Shown: piece after piece, positions 15,699-24,429 of the stretch
Numbering within the stretch: the first letter of the stretch is position 1
Layout of the letters: each line of letters starts with the position of its first letter
NCBI GenBank assembly: GCA_019314375.1
Contig: JAFCZJ010000029.1
Span: 1 to 38,453 of the forward strand
DNA from: Deltaproteobacteria bacterium
Lineage (GTDB): Bacteria; Myxococcota; B64-G9
Direction: 5' to 3'
Length of the DNA stretch: 38,453 nt
Made by a program: the position numbers and the translations under genes
Notes under the pieces: model-generated
Told to the model about the DNA's origin: nothing
Seen by the model: the letters and a program-made list of their open reading frames with translations, nothing else
Database searches by the model: none

Positions 15699-16870
15699 TT
15701 TCCAGACTCTCCGTCCTCTCCCCCGTCCAAGGCCGGCCTGGCTGGCGAGGCTTCCAACTTCTCAAGGGCAACCTCAATCTCCTGAATCGCTTTGGCATCC
15801 GTAGCCAAGAGAATTTTGCTTCGCTCAAGCACCGACCGAGCCCAATCGACCTCTCCAAATTTCAGAATTTCCTTCGCGAGCATGATGCCTTGTTCGGGGC
15901 TGTCGCGCAGCAGGCCATCCGCCTTTCTTAAGGAAAAACGTGCCTCGTCCCCTTTGGCTTGAGCCAAGAGGACGCGTCCGAGGCCTCGCCAAACCGACAT
16001 GTGTACCCTGTCCAGCTCGAGACTCTTCCGATATTTTTTCTCTGCATCAACCCACTTTTTCTCGCGTTCGTCCAAGGCCGCCAGTACTTCCCACGCCATA
16101 TAGTCTTCTGGAAAAACCCGCACCAGGTTCTTATAGATCTTTCGCGCCTCGTCCAACTTCCCTGTTTTGACAGCATGGATCCCGAGAATTTCCTGTGCCT
16201 CGTAGTAGGCTGCCGATGGGCAAGGTCCATGGACCTTGCCTGCTGCCGTTTGGGGGGGGCACATGGGGATGGTCGCCAAAATCTTAAGCCCTTCTTCGTC
16301 ACGCTTATCCAGTGCAAGAAGTCGGGCCAAGGCCAAGTGCGCCTGCCCCTGGAGGTCGGCCGGCAAGGCAGCCCGAAGTCTTTTCTCGGCTGACTGCATA
16401 CGCCCGTTTGCTTGTTCGAGATTTACCAGGCTCAACAGGGTCTCGATCTGCCCGGGTCGGGTTTTCAACAATTCTTCGAGGGCCTGCATGGCCCCAATTG
16501 GATCCCCCAGAAGCTCCCTTGCCTTAGCCAAATCGCTCAAGACAACGCTATTTTCTTTCTCAAGTTTGGCGGCCTTTTTCAGCAGCGTTTCGGCCTCAAG
16601 CAGTCGATCTTTTCTGCCCTGTTCCTTGGCTTCCGCCAGATCGATGAGTACCCTGCCCAGCTTGCACATGGCGGCAACGTGACGCGGGTCCCCTATCAAA
16701 ACTGCCCTGTATTCCCTCTCGGCGATGGACTTGTCACCTCTTGCAAAGGCGGCGTTGCCTCGTTGGTAGCGGCTCTCCAAGTCCCAGTTGACCTGCTTCT
16801 CTTCCTCGGCGGGACAAGCGACGAGACACAGCAGCATGAACAAACCCGACAGCCAGCCAATTTTCTTCAT
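15695..16870 (-). CDS. TPR-repeat lipoprotein
   Basis: Starts at ATG 16870 with GGGAG nine bases upstream. The signal peptide ends in the lipobox LVAC (Cys19), so the protein is lipid-anchored. Residues 30-380 are a chain of helical pairs of tetratricopeptide type, for example RYQRGNAAFARGDKSIAEREY and KLDEARKIYKNLVRVFPEDYMA, suitable for protein docking. The arrangement resembles periplasmic scaffold lipoproteins of the BamD/NrfG kind, but no partner is identified. It follows the PEGA gene by three bases and overlaps argS by four. Confidence 0.85.
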   Translation of the reverse strand: MKKIGWLSGLFMLLCLVACPAEEEKQVNWDLESRYQRGNAAFARGDKSIAEREYRAVLIGDPRHVAAMCKLGRVLIDLAEAKEQGRKDRLLEAETLLKKAAKLEKENSVVLSDLAKARELLGDPIGAMQALEELLKTRPGQIETLLSLVNLEQANGRMQSAEKRLRAALPADLQGQAHLALARLLALDKRDEEGLKILATIPMCPPQTAAGKVHGPCPSAAYYEAQEILGIHAVKTGKLDEARKIYKNLVRVFPEDYMAWEVLAALDEREKKWVDAEKKYRKSLELDRVHMSVWRGLGRVLLAQAKGDEARFSLRKADGLLRDSPEQGIMLAKEILKFGEVDWARSVLERSKILLATDAKAIQEIEVALEKLEASPARPALDGGEDGESGK

Positions 16871-16873
16871 GGA

Positions 16874-18010
16874 TCAGAACTCCCAGCGCATGGCCACGCT
16901 GCCTCCACCGGGCAGCGGCGCGAAAGCAGCGCCATCGGGCAAGGGACTGCTCTTGCTCTTGACGCCGCTGAAGCGACGATAGCGAGACGGGCTTTCCCCT
17001 TCGATAAAAAGATACATGCTCACGGCACCCACGGCGACCCCGGCCAGTCCCATCCCCAGGGCGGCATAGTCCAGCGCATTGGCCGTTTTGATGTCATCTT
17101 TGTAATGGCCGTAATAATTGTCCTGAGATTCGTATACCCCATAGATTCCATCGTTGTAGTCATCTACGATGGGATCGTATTTCTGCCAGGTAAAAACACG
17201 AAGTCCCAAGGCCGCACCTTCCAAAGCCACAAAGGTAGCCGCCGTGATCCAGGCCCATGTGCGCATGCTGTCGGCCTTATCCTCATAGGACTGGATGAAA
17301 TCGGCGGAAGGGACCATCGTGACGTCCACAACCTCGGTCTCGTGGGGCATAACCTTGACCGTGCGTGCCCAGGCGATGAAGCCTTCTTTCTTGACCTTCA
17401 CGTCGTGAGGGCCTGCCGGCAAGCTCAAACGGCCCAGAGGACTTGTGCCCACGGTTTCTCCGTCGATTGCGACATCAGCGCCTTCTTCCGTCGTGGTCAC
17501 CAGGAGCTGTCCTGAGGATGCCTCCAAGAGATCGGCCACCACTTGATGGGAGGCCGTGCGCACTTCCTCTAGCAGTTGTTCCAGGGAACCAGAAAATTGC
17601 CGATCGACGCGCTTTTCTACCTTGGTGTCGGCGATGTTGATGCGTTGCAGGTTGATTACGAATTTCTTGCCCACCAGCCCAACGTTGCCGGCCACCAGGT
17701 AGCTCGTACCGATTTTGCCACCCAACTCGGCGTAACAATCCGAGCTGTCGCAGCCCAGGAGCTTCATGTCTTGCTCATGGCTCAGCATGTAGACGATGTC
17801 CTGGCGGCTCAGGACCTGGAACAAGCCATAAGACTGCAGTTGTTTGGCCACGATGGACGTAAGCAATTTGGCCACGTCCTCCTTTACGCCCTGGGGCCTG
17901 AGATCAAGCACCGCCAATTTCACCTTGGGGGGTTCTGCCTGTGCCCGAATTGGACCGAAAGAAAAGATTCCCAACAAAACCAAGCCCAGCAGCTTCCTAC
18001 CGAATCGCAT
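16874..18010 (-). CDS. PEGA-domain protein with N-terminal FlgO/CsgG-like domain
   Basis: ATG 18010 has GGGAGGA just upstream and starts a signal peptide (MRFGRKLLGLVLLGIF, cleavage near IRAQA); the frame from 18166 would run back through the promoter and the tRNA 3' end. Residues 29-165 (VKLAVLDLRP, VLSRQDIVYMLSHEQ, GTSYLVAGNV) resemble the alpha/beta domain found in FlgO/CsgG/TolB-N-like envelope proteins. Residues about 168-235 form a PEGA domain (DVAIDGETVGTSPLGRLSLPAG). A long segment with two hydrophobic stretches then gives probable membrane helices (AWITAATFVALEGAALGL and YAALGMGLAGVAVGAVSMYL). The layout is common in myxobacteria; function is unknown. Confidence 0.82.
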   Translation of the reverse strand: MRFGRKLLGLVLLGIFSFGPIRAQAEPPKVKLAVLDLRPQGVKEDVAKLLTSIVAKQLQSYGLFQVLSRQDIVYMLSHEQDMKLLGCDSSDCYAELGGKIGTSYLVAGNVGLVGKKFVINLQRINIADTKVEKRVDRQFSGSLEQLLEEVRTASHQVVADLLEASSGQLLVTTTEEGADVAIDGETVGTSPLGRLSLPAGPHDVKVKKEGFIAWARTVKVMPHETEVVDVTMVPSADFIQSYEDKADSMRTWAWITAATFVALEGAALGLRVFTWQKYDPIVDDYNDGIYGVYESQDNYYGHYKDDIKTANALDYAALGMGLAGVAVGAVSMYLFIEGESPSRYRRFSGVKSKSSPLPDGAAFAPLPGGGSVAMRWEF

Positions 18011-18043
18011 GCTTCCTCCCTTAGGGTAATAACCCGCAGCGGC

Positions 18044-18073
18044 ATTATAGTGAAAGCCTGAGTCGGGGGGCAA
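18044..18073 (-). promoter_or_regulatory. Promoter of the PEGA–TPR–argS–SPOR operon
   Basis: A perfect TATAAT (18049-18044) lies 18 bases after TTGCCC (18073-18068), followed by a G+C-rich discriminator and then the GGGAGGA site and ATG 18010. The -35 element overlaps the end of the tRNA terminator's T run. Confidence 0.6.
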
Positions 18074-18108
18074 AGAAAAACGGACCCCTTCAAGGAGAAG
18101 AGGTCCGT
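18072..18108 (-). terminator. Intrinsic terminator after tRNA-Val
   Basis: On the minus strand ACGGACC pairs with GGTCCGT and the stem continues with CTTC/GAAG after one mismatch around a five-base loop. It is followed by TTTTTCTTT. It begins nine bases after the tRNA end. Confidence 0.8.
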
Positions 18109-18116
18109 CAGTGGGA

Positions 18117-18188
18117 TGGGCGATGACAGATTCGAACTGTCGACTTCCACCGTGTGAGGATGGCACTCTCCCGCTGAGTTAATCGCCC
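18117..18188 (-). tRNA. tRNA-Val (anticodon CAC)
   Basis: A full cloverleaf of 72 bases: acceptor GGGCGAT with ATCGCCC, D arm ACTC/GAGT, anticodon stem CCATC/GGTGG with loop CTCACAC (anticodon CAC, reads GUG), variable loop AAGTC, T stem GACAG/CTGTC with loop TTCGAAT, discriminator A. CCA is not encoded. It has its own upstream promoter and downstream terminator. Confidence 0.95.
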
Positions 18189-18205
18189 GTCACACGCAAG
18201 AAGCG

Positions 18206-18234
18206 TAAATAGACCATCCCTTGCCCGGGATCAA
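18206..18234 (-). promoter_or_regulatory. Possible promoter of tRNA-Val
   Basis: TTGATC (18234-18229) and TATTTA (18211-18206) on the minus strand are 17 bases apart, and the mature tRNA begins 18 bases beyond. Matches are four and three of six, so this is a moderate call that rests mainly on position. Confidence 0.45.
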
Positions 18235-18280
18235 GAGAAAAAAGCTGTTTGCCGTCTTTGATGGGTCTAAGATATCCAGC

Positions 18281-20788
18281 ATGGCCATCTGGGTTGACTT
18301 GGAACAACGCCGCATCACAGGCGGCATCAGGGACCTGGCCGTCTCGCTGGAGGAAGGCCCACGTGGCGTCAGTCTCCTCGGCCGGGTGCGGGCTGAGTTG
18401 GGCACCCGGATACATCAGGAGTATAGGCAGGAAAAATCATCCGAAGACGCATTCACAGCGGAGCGTTCCCTGGCTCTTCGTCTCGAATTGGACGGGTTTT
18501 CAGTCGAAATCAAGGGCCGAGCTGATGGATGGTTTGAACAAGTCGATGGCATATGCATCGAAGAAGTGAAATCGGTGCTTTCCGGCGGGGGCGAGTTATC
18601 CAAGGCTCGAGCGGAATTCTTTCCTGAGTTCTGTCTTCAGCTTCGTCTCTATGGTCTGGCCGCAAGACAGGAGCTGCCCCAGGCCACCTTGAAGGGCAAA
18701 CTTTTACTCGTCAGCATCCTGGATGGAGCCCAGCGCAGCCTGGACGTACCGCTGGAAACCGAGGCCACCCGAATTCTATTAGAGCGCCTGCTCAGAAAGC
18801 AGATCACACAGGCCGAGGAAGCAGCCAAACAAGCGAACAAACTGGCCGCGGTGGCAGGCAAGCTGCGTATGCCCTACGCCGAAGCCCGGCCCCACCAAAA
18901 CGATCTGCAGGCCTTGATGGAACAGGGCCTCGCACAGGATCGCCCCGTGCTGGCCATGGCGCCCACGGGCATCGGCAAAACAGTCAGCGCTTTGCTTGCC
19001 GGTCTGGGTCACAGTTTGGCCAACGAGGCCATCCTCATGTTCTTGACGGCCAAGACCACGCAACAAGACCTCGTGGTCCAAACCTTCGCAGACATTTGTC
19101 AGGCAGCCGAACTCGCGCCTGGTGAGATCCAAGCCCTCACCCTCAGGGCCAAAGAGCGCATGTGTCCTCCGGGCCACCTGCTCTGTCACCCTCATCTCTG
19201 CCCCTTGCTTGCAGATTTTGATGCTCGCCTTCAATCATCAAAGATCAAAGAGCGCATTCTGGGCAAAGACCATGTCATCGATCCGGACCAGGTTTTTGCC
19301 ATGGGCGATCATTTCTCCCTCTGCCCTTTCTCGCTTCAGTTGGCTTTGTTGCCCCATGTGCAACTGGTGGTGGGTGACTACAACTACGTCTACGATCCGG
19401 GCATCGCCTTGATGGGTCTGTTCGGTCAGGAGGCCCATGGCCAAGTGGTCGTGGTCGTGGACGAGGCCCACAATCTCTTTGACCGAGCCCGGGAAATGTA
19501 CTCCCCCTGCATTGAACGAAGCGAGTTGAGGCTCCTGGGCGCAAGCTTGGCCCGGGGTGATTTTTTGGCCGAGACCGACAGGACCGATCAACTGGCCCTG
19601 GATCTGGATCGGGCCGTCGACGGACCCGCCCTGTTTGATGGGCTTCATCGGCTCTTAGGCGATCTGGACAGTACCCTGGATTCAGCCCTGCTTCGCTCGG
19701 AGGACGTCGTCAGTCCGGTGCCGGACCAATCCCAGCGCCCCGTGGACCCGGAGGCGGCACGTTGGCAAGATTTGGCCGATCGAGCCGCCGAGTTGATCGT
19801 GGCCTATGTGCTATACAACCGCCTGCACCGCATCGTCCATCGGCGAGATCCCATGCTGGACTTGCTTGCTCGTTTGGGCCTGCTGCGCGACTTGATCCTG
19901 AGCAACGAAAAAGAGTTCGTGCACTGGGTTCGCGGTCCCAAGGCCGAGGGCGGTGCCGCCATCGGCGTGGCCTGCCTCAACCCCGCCAAACGCCTAGCCC
20001 AAAGACACGCGCAAGTGGAGGGCACGGTGGCCATGAGCGCCACCCTCACCCCCTTGACCTACTACAGCGATGTGCTGGGCCTGAGTGGTCTGGAGCCCAT
20101 CCTGAGCTCCCTGCCCTCCCCCTTTCCCACGGAAAATCTCTGCGTACGCATTCTGCCCAGTCTGTCCACCACCTATCGCGAGCGTGAACAACACAAACAA
20201 GCCGTGGCCAGGGCCATCGAAGATCTGGTGACCGCCAGACCAGGCAACCACGTGGCCTTCTTCCCGTCTTTTCGCTACCTGAGCATGGTGCAGCCCTTAA
20301 TCAAGCTGCCCATGGATTCCAAACAACTGATCCAATTGCCCGGCATGCCACAGGCCGCAAGAGAACGCATGCTGGATACGCTTCGGGCCGGCGATGGAAA
20401 AACCCGTCTCTTGCTGGCCGTGATGGGCGGTGCCTTCGCCGAGGGCGTGGACCTGCCCGGCACCCAGCTCATCGGGGCCGTCGTCGTGGGCCCCGGCCTG
20501 CCCCAGATAAGCTTCGAGCGCAGCCTCATGCAGGGATATTTTCAAGAAGAGTACGAACAAGGTTTTGCCTACGCCATGCTCTATCCGGGCATGCAGCGCG
20601 TCATCCAGGCCGCGGGCAGGGTCATCCGTACGCCGGATGACGAAGGGGTCATCGTGCTTTTGGGCAGACGCTTTGCGGAAGAAGAAATGGGCCAATGTTT
20701 GCCCGAGCACTGGTATCGTCATCGACCTACTGAACTGATCACCGGCGATTTGACTGCCAGCTTGACTGAATTCTGGGATGGACGGTAG
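18281..20788 (+). CDS. Fusion of RecB/Cas4-type nuclease domain with XPD/Rad3-family helicase
   Basis: Residues 1-200 hold a PD-(D/E)xK nuclease of the RecB/Cas4 class: His45 in GTRIH, Asp82 in GRADG, the E-x-K pair Glu95/Lys97 in EEVKS, and Gln120/Tyr124 in LQLRLYG. Residues 200-835 form a superfamily 2 helicase: Walker A MAPTGIGKTV (226-235), four cysteines suited to an iron-sulfur cluster (MCPPGHLLCHPHLCPL and later SLCPFS), the box VVVVDEAHNL, and motif VI QAAGRVIRTPDDEG. The protein should unwind DNA 5' to 3' and cut it. ATG 18281 is chosen because the conserved start VDLEQRRITGGIRDLA follows; an earlier TTG at 18221 lies in the tRNA promoter. No strong ribosome site is visible. It is the first gene of the plus-strand block. 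Repair or antiphage roles are both possible. Confidence 0.9.
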   Translation: MAIWVDLEQRRITGGIRDLAVSLEEGPRGVSLLGRVRAELGTRIHQEYRQEKSSEDAFTAERSLALRLELDGFSVEIKGRADGWFEQVDGICIEEVKSVLSGGGELSKARAEFFPEFCLQLRLYGLAARQELPQATLKGKLLLVSILDGAQRSLDVPLETEATRILLERLLRKQITQAEEAAKQANKLAAVAGKLRMPYAEARPHQNDLQALMEQGLAQDRPVLAMAPTGIGKTVSALLAGLGHSLANEAILMFLTAKTTQQDLVVQTFADICQAAELAPGEIQALTLRAKERMCPPGHLLCHPHLCPLLADFDARLQSSKIKERILGKDHVIDPDQVFAMGDHFSLCPFSLQLALLPHVQLVVGDYNYVYDPGIALMGLFGQEAHGQVVVVVDEAHNLFDRAREMYSPCIERSELRLLGASLARGDFLAETDRTDQLALDLDRAVDGPALFDGLHRLLGDLDSTLDSALLRSEDVVSPVPDQSQRPVDPEAARWQDLADRAAELIVAYVLYNRLHRIVHRRDPMLDLLARLGLLRDLILSNEKEFVHWVRGPKAEGGAAIGVACLNPAKRLAQRHAQVEGTVAMSATLTPLTYYSDVLGLSGLEPILSSLPSPFPTENLCVRILPSLSTTYREREQHKQAVARAIEDLVTARPGNHVAFFPSFRYLSMVQPLIKLPMDSKQLIQLPGMPQAARERMLDTLRAGDGKTRLLLAVMGGAFAEGVDLPGTQLIGAVVVGPGLPQISFERSLMQGYFQEEYEQGFAYAMLYPGMQRVIQAAGRVIRTPDDEGVIVLLGRRFAEEEMGQCLPEHWYRHRPTELITGDLTASLTEFWDGR

Positions 20789-20830
20789 AGACGGTAGAGC
20801 TGTACCTATGAACATGCTATATTTAGGTCC

Positions 20831-21025
20831 ATGAGCATGAAGAGTCGATCGAAAGAACGCGCGAAAAGAATTGTCGCCCACACGTCTCGCGGATTTGATG
20901 AGGCGAGGCTTTGGGACTTGCAATACTGGCAAAGCAAAACCCCTGAAGAGAGGCTTTCCGCCCTGGTGGCGATTCGCAGGGACGTGGAGAAGGTGCAGCA
21001 AGCCCGAGCCAAAAAGGGGTCCTGA
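20831..21025 (+). CDS. Small helical protein, putative partner of the nucleotidyltransferase
   Basis: A 64-residue basic helical protein with the stretch FDEARLWDLQYWQSKTPEERL followed by LVAIRRDVEKV. Short proteins with a DEAxxWD…YWxSxTPEERL pattern are known next to nucleotidyltransferases of the AbiEii/MNT type, so a toxin-antitoxin-like pairing is likely. ATG 20831 or the in-frame ATG 20837 could start it; only a weak AGG lies upstream. It lies 42 bases after the helicase gene and its stop is two bases from the next start. Confidence 0.7.
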   Translation: MSMKSRSKERAKRIVAHTSRGFDEARLWDLQYWQSKTPEERLSALVAIRRDVEKVQQARAKKGS

Positions 21026-21027
21026 GC

Positions 21028-21504
21028 ATGGAGACCATCCGGGATTTCGAAGACATGCTTCAGTTGATGGAGGAACACAGGGTCCGATACCTGATCATCG
21101 GAGGGCTGGCTTTCACTTACCACGCCCTGCCACGCTTCACCAAGGACATGGACCTTTGGATCGATCCGCATCCCAATAACGTGCAACGCGCCAACAAGGC
21201 ACTCAGTGCTTTCGGCAGTCCGGCACTACTGGACCCCGACCAGGCAGAGGAGATTCTCCAGCTGGGCGTCGCGCCGGACCGCATCGACCTGATTCGCGGT
21301 GTGCGGGGAGCAAGCTTCGAAACCGCCTGGAAACATCGAGTCAAGGGGTCCTACGGGGAAGCATCGGCGAACTGGATCGACATCGACAGCCTGATTCGGG
21401 TCAAGAGTCGGATCGATCACCCCCGGCACCAGGAGGACGCCAGGATTCTCCGGGAAGTCAGGAAGCAACGCAAGAGCAGGAAAAGGGAAAAGAAGAGTCG
21501 CTAA
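21028..21504 (+). CDS. Nucleotidyltransferase of AbiEii/MNT type, toxin-antitoxin-like
   Basis: A 158-residue protein with a nucleotidyltransferase core: YLIIGGLAFTYHALPRFTKDMDLWID carries the GG turn, the Thr-Lys-Asp and the D-x-D metal ligands; a third acidic residue is probably in WIDIDSLIRVK. This resembles the small transferases of AbiEii- and MNT-type systems, which nucleotidylate tRNA or a partner protein. Its basic tail (RKQRKSRKREKKSR) may bind nucleic acid. The ATG lies two bases after the stop of the small helical gene, so the two are co-translated. Which of the pair is toxic, if either, cannot be told from sequence. Confidence 0.75.
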   Translation: METIRDFEDMLQLMEEHRVRYLIIGGLAFTYHALPRFTKDMDLWIDPHPNNVQRANKALSAFGSPALLDPDQAEEILQLGVAPDRIDLIRGVRGASFETAWKHRVKGSYGEASANWIDIDSLIRVKSRIDHPRHQEDARILREVRKQRKSRKREKKSR

Positions 21505-21647
21505 GAAGCAACGATGGTCCAGGGTCATCCCTCCCCACTTGGAGTCAGATAAGCTTTGGTCCGGCATTGATCACTGGTAAATTACCCGTCAGCTTGGTTG
21601 AATCCCGAATCGACGGTGAAATTTCGATTGCTTCCAGTGGAGGGAAA

Positions 21648-24407
21648 ATGGATTCAAACAAGTCAAGCTCTCTTGCCAAGATATACTTGTTCGTGGGAAT
21701 CCTCGCGCTGCTCATCGCGGGTTTTGTTTTCTGGCCCGGAGAAACCGAGCAGGCCGGGGATGCCCAGTCAGAGGCAGGGCAAAGAGACCCGGGACAAACA
21801 GAGCGACCTCCGGATTCCAAGCTGGCGGGTGCTGATGGAACCATGAACGGAGTTCAGGCCTCCAGAGACCTGCCCATGGGGACACTTCAACTTGAAGGTC
21901 AGGTCATAGACGAGCAGGACTTGCCGGTTGCGGATGCCGAGGTCTTGATCTCATCCGATCATCCTCGCAGCACACAAAGCGAGGCAAACGGCACTTTTGT
22001 GTTTTCGAAATTGCCCTCCCGGAAATATCGGATTTCTGCTCGATCTGGAAACAGATTGGCTGGCCCCTTGGAGATTATTCTTACGGAGTCGACCCAGCCG
22101 CTGATTCTGCGCTTGAAGAAGGCGGCTTCCTTGAGGGTGACGATATACGACGGCGATTCAGACAAAGTCCTGCAAGGTGCCCTTGTCGTCATCAATAAAG
22201 AAAAAAATAACGAGAGATGCGCCGAGACCAACCAGGAGGGTTGGGTTCTTTTTGGGGGACTTGCAAACGACACCCTTCGTGTGGAGGCCTCCGCGCCGGG
22301 TTATGGCATAGCAAGTGAGTACATCGAGGTCGCGACTCAAGACGGCGATGCCGGGGCTTTGACGATATTGCTTTTCCCTGGAGCACCTGTCTCGGGCTCG
22401 GTCGTCGACCCGGAAGGAACGCCTCTTGCCGGCGCAACGGTTTCTGCAAACAGAGCCGGCTCGGGCGGTCGACTGGGTACAACAAAGTCGAATGCCGAAG
22501 GTCAATGGTCATTTCCAGGCCTGTCCGCCGGTCGTTTTGAATTCAAAGCAGATCACGAGGATTACTTGATTGGAAAACTCGAGTTGGTCACGCTCGACGG
22601 CCGAAAAGCCGTGTCGAATCTGGTCATCCAAATGAGGGTTGGTGGTGAAATCAAGGGCGAGGTTCGGGATTCGAGCGGAAAGCGCGTCCCAAACGCGGTC
22701 TTACGAGCGATACCCAAGGATGAACCGCTCCGGGAGGCTTGCTCCAAAGGCGCGGCGGATGCCGAGGGGTATTTTCATATGAAGGGACTGGCCAGGTGCG
22801 AACTTCGACTTGCCGCCCTGGATGATAGCCGCGCCTCCAAAGACGTCGACGTGGACCTGAAATCCAAGGCCTCGGCGGATGGGGTGATCTTGGTCTTGCA
22901 GGATGGTCGAATTCAAGGTGTCGTGGTGACATCGGAAGGAGAGCCCATTTCAGGTGCCGAAGTCGGGGCGCGTCTTCTCGGCGGCTGGGGCCGCTATGAA
23001 GGATTTTTTTCCGACTCATCAGGAACCATCACGGATACGAATGGCCATTTTTCCGTCGGGCCTCTGATGCCCGGGACTTACAAACTCACGGCAGGGTATC
23101 ACCTGCAGTCGATTCGCCCCTCTCAGCCAAAAATTTCGGCAAGTCAGGAGGCACGCCCAGGTGAGAAAGATGTGCATCTGGTGATGGACCCGCACGGGGG
23201 GATCAAGGGTCGGATACGAACCAAAAACGAAGAGACACCCAAGGGCTTTCAGATTTGGTATGCCCATTTTCATCCCATGGCGAGAAGTATGATGACGGCC
23301 ATTGGTGATCCCTTGTCTTTTTCCAACCAGGACGGCTCCTTTCTTTTACAGGGCATTCCAACCGGCAAATTCGAATTGTGGGTGGTGGGCGATAGCTTCA
23401 AATCCTTTAGCAAGAAAGACATCGAGGTCAGCGATGGAAAGATCACGGATGTCGGCACCTTGATTGCAGAGTCCGGCCGAAGCATCAGAGGAACCGTGGT
23501 GAACCGTCACCATGAGCCCATAGAAGGAGCCATCGTCGAAACCGGAACTTCATTCTTCAAGTTCAAGGACAACTCTCGCTCAACCAAGAAAATATCATGG
23601 ATTGGCGGAAGGCGGCGTAAAAAGACAGGGCCCGATGGGCGATTTCTTGTGGAGGGCTTTTCCGAGCGTTCCTTTGGCATCATCGCGCATCATCGACGGC
23701 ATGGTCATTCGAGCTTCATCGAGATTCCCAAGGGTGAGGAAAACCAGGAAATCGAAATTCTAGTCCAAGAGACAGGAAGTCTCACCGGACGGGTCAGCAG
23801 GGGCAATCAACCGCTGGACAAAGCAAGGGTGAAACTCAAAGAGGCAAGTCAGCAAAAGATCCAAATCTTCAGAAAAACGGCTTCGGATGGAAGCTATAAA
23901 ATTGAAGGCATTCCTCAAGGGGATTACCTTCTTTCCGCCGAGGCAGAAGGAGACCGGCCCAGAAATCCTCGACATCAGCATCCAGGCCAAACCATCAAGG
24001 TAAACGGTGGTGAGGAGCAGCGCATCAATATCGATCTCGGGGCGGTGGGTTCGATCATCAAGATTACGGTCGATTTCCGAGGCCCAAGCAAAGACCCCTG
24101 GGCGCTGGTGAAGCTGAATGCGCCAATCGAAGGCGCGAGGAAATACGGCGAAATTCTTGCTCACTATGATCGACGCCTGCATGAGGTCGAATTCAAGACG
24201 ATTCGACCAGAAGGCTCCAAAGTCACCAACTTCATTAACGTGACACCTGGTGACTACACCGTATGCATCCTGCCCTCGGCCTGTATCTTCGGGAATATGG
24301 TCCTCAAGCCGTATCCGAAAGAATTACACGAACTGCCTGTCAGCTGTACGGTTGTGAGGGTGGCCGAAGGAACCAAGGAACTGACCGTCAACCTGGCTAC
24401 TCCTTGA
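21648..24407 (+). CDS. Large membrane-anchored protein of carboxypeptidase-regulatory-like domains, paralogue 1
   Basis: ATG 21648 has GGAGG four bases upstream; the frame from 21567 adds 27 poor residues. After a short lead, one hydrophobic helix (IYLFVGILALLIAGFVFW, about residues 13-30) anchors the 919-residue protein. The rest is about eight Ig-like CarboxypepD-regulatory-like domains, each of the form GxVxDxxGxPVxxAxV…T(D)xxGxFxFxxLPxGxYxL, for example GQVIDEQDLPVADAEVLIS and SGSVVDPEGTPLAGATVS. A C-terminal segment with two cysteines (LPSACIFGN and LPVSCTVV) ends it. The structure suits a periplasmic or surface rod; no enzyme domain is seen. It has a close tandem paralogue 22 bases downstream. 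Confidence 0.85.
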   Translation: MDSNKSSSLAKIYLFVGILALLIAGFVFWPGETEQAGDAQSEAGQRDPGQTERPPDSKLAGADGTMNGVQASRDLPMGTLQLEGQVIDEQDLPVADAEVLISSDHPRSTQSEANGTFVFSKLPSRKYRISARSGNRLAGPLEIILTESTQPLILRLKKAASLRVTIYDGDSDKVLQGALVVINKEKNNERCAETNQEGWVLFGGLANDTLRVEASAPGYGIASEYIEVATQDGDAGALTILLFPGAPVSGSVVDPEGTPLAGATVSANRAGSGGRLGTTKSNAEGQWSFPGLSAGRFEFKADHEDYLIGKLELVTLDGRKAVSNLVIQMRVGGEIKGEVRDSSGKRVPNAVLRAIPKDEPLREACSKGAADAEGYFHMKGLARCELRLAALDDSRASKDVDVDLKSKASADGVILVLQDGRIQGVVVTSEGEPISGAEVGARLLGGWGRYEGFFSDSSGTITDTNGHFSVGPLMPGTYKLTAGYHLQSIRPSQPKISASQEARPGEKDVHLVMDPHGGIKGRIRTKNEETPKGFQIWYAHFHPMARSMMTAIGDPLSFSNQDGSFLLQGIPTGKFELWVVGDSFKSFSKKDIEVSDGKITDVGTLIAESGRSIRGTVVNRHHEPIEGAIVETGTSFFKFKDNSRSTKKISWIGGRRRKKTGPDGRFLVEGFSERSFGIIAHHRRHGHSSFIEIPKGEENQEIEILVQETGSLTGRVSRGNQPLDKARVKLKEASQQKIQIFRKTASDGSYKIEGIPQGDYLLSAEAEGDRPRNPRHQHPGQTIKVNGGEEQRINIDLGAVGSIIKITVDFRGPSKDPWALVKLNAPIEGARKYGEILAHYDRRLHEVEFKTIRPEGSKVTNFINVTPGDYTVCILPSACIFGNMVLKPYPKELHELPVSCTVVRVAEGTKELTVNLATP

Positions 24408-24429
24408 GCTTCCTGAGAGGAACTTCTAC

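Noticed and set aside
16412-17515. Plus-strand frame of 367 residues opposite the TPR and PEGA genes
   Set aside because: It crosses the boundary between two well-supported minus-strand genes and shows no domain or ribosome site.
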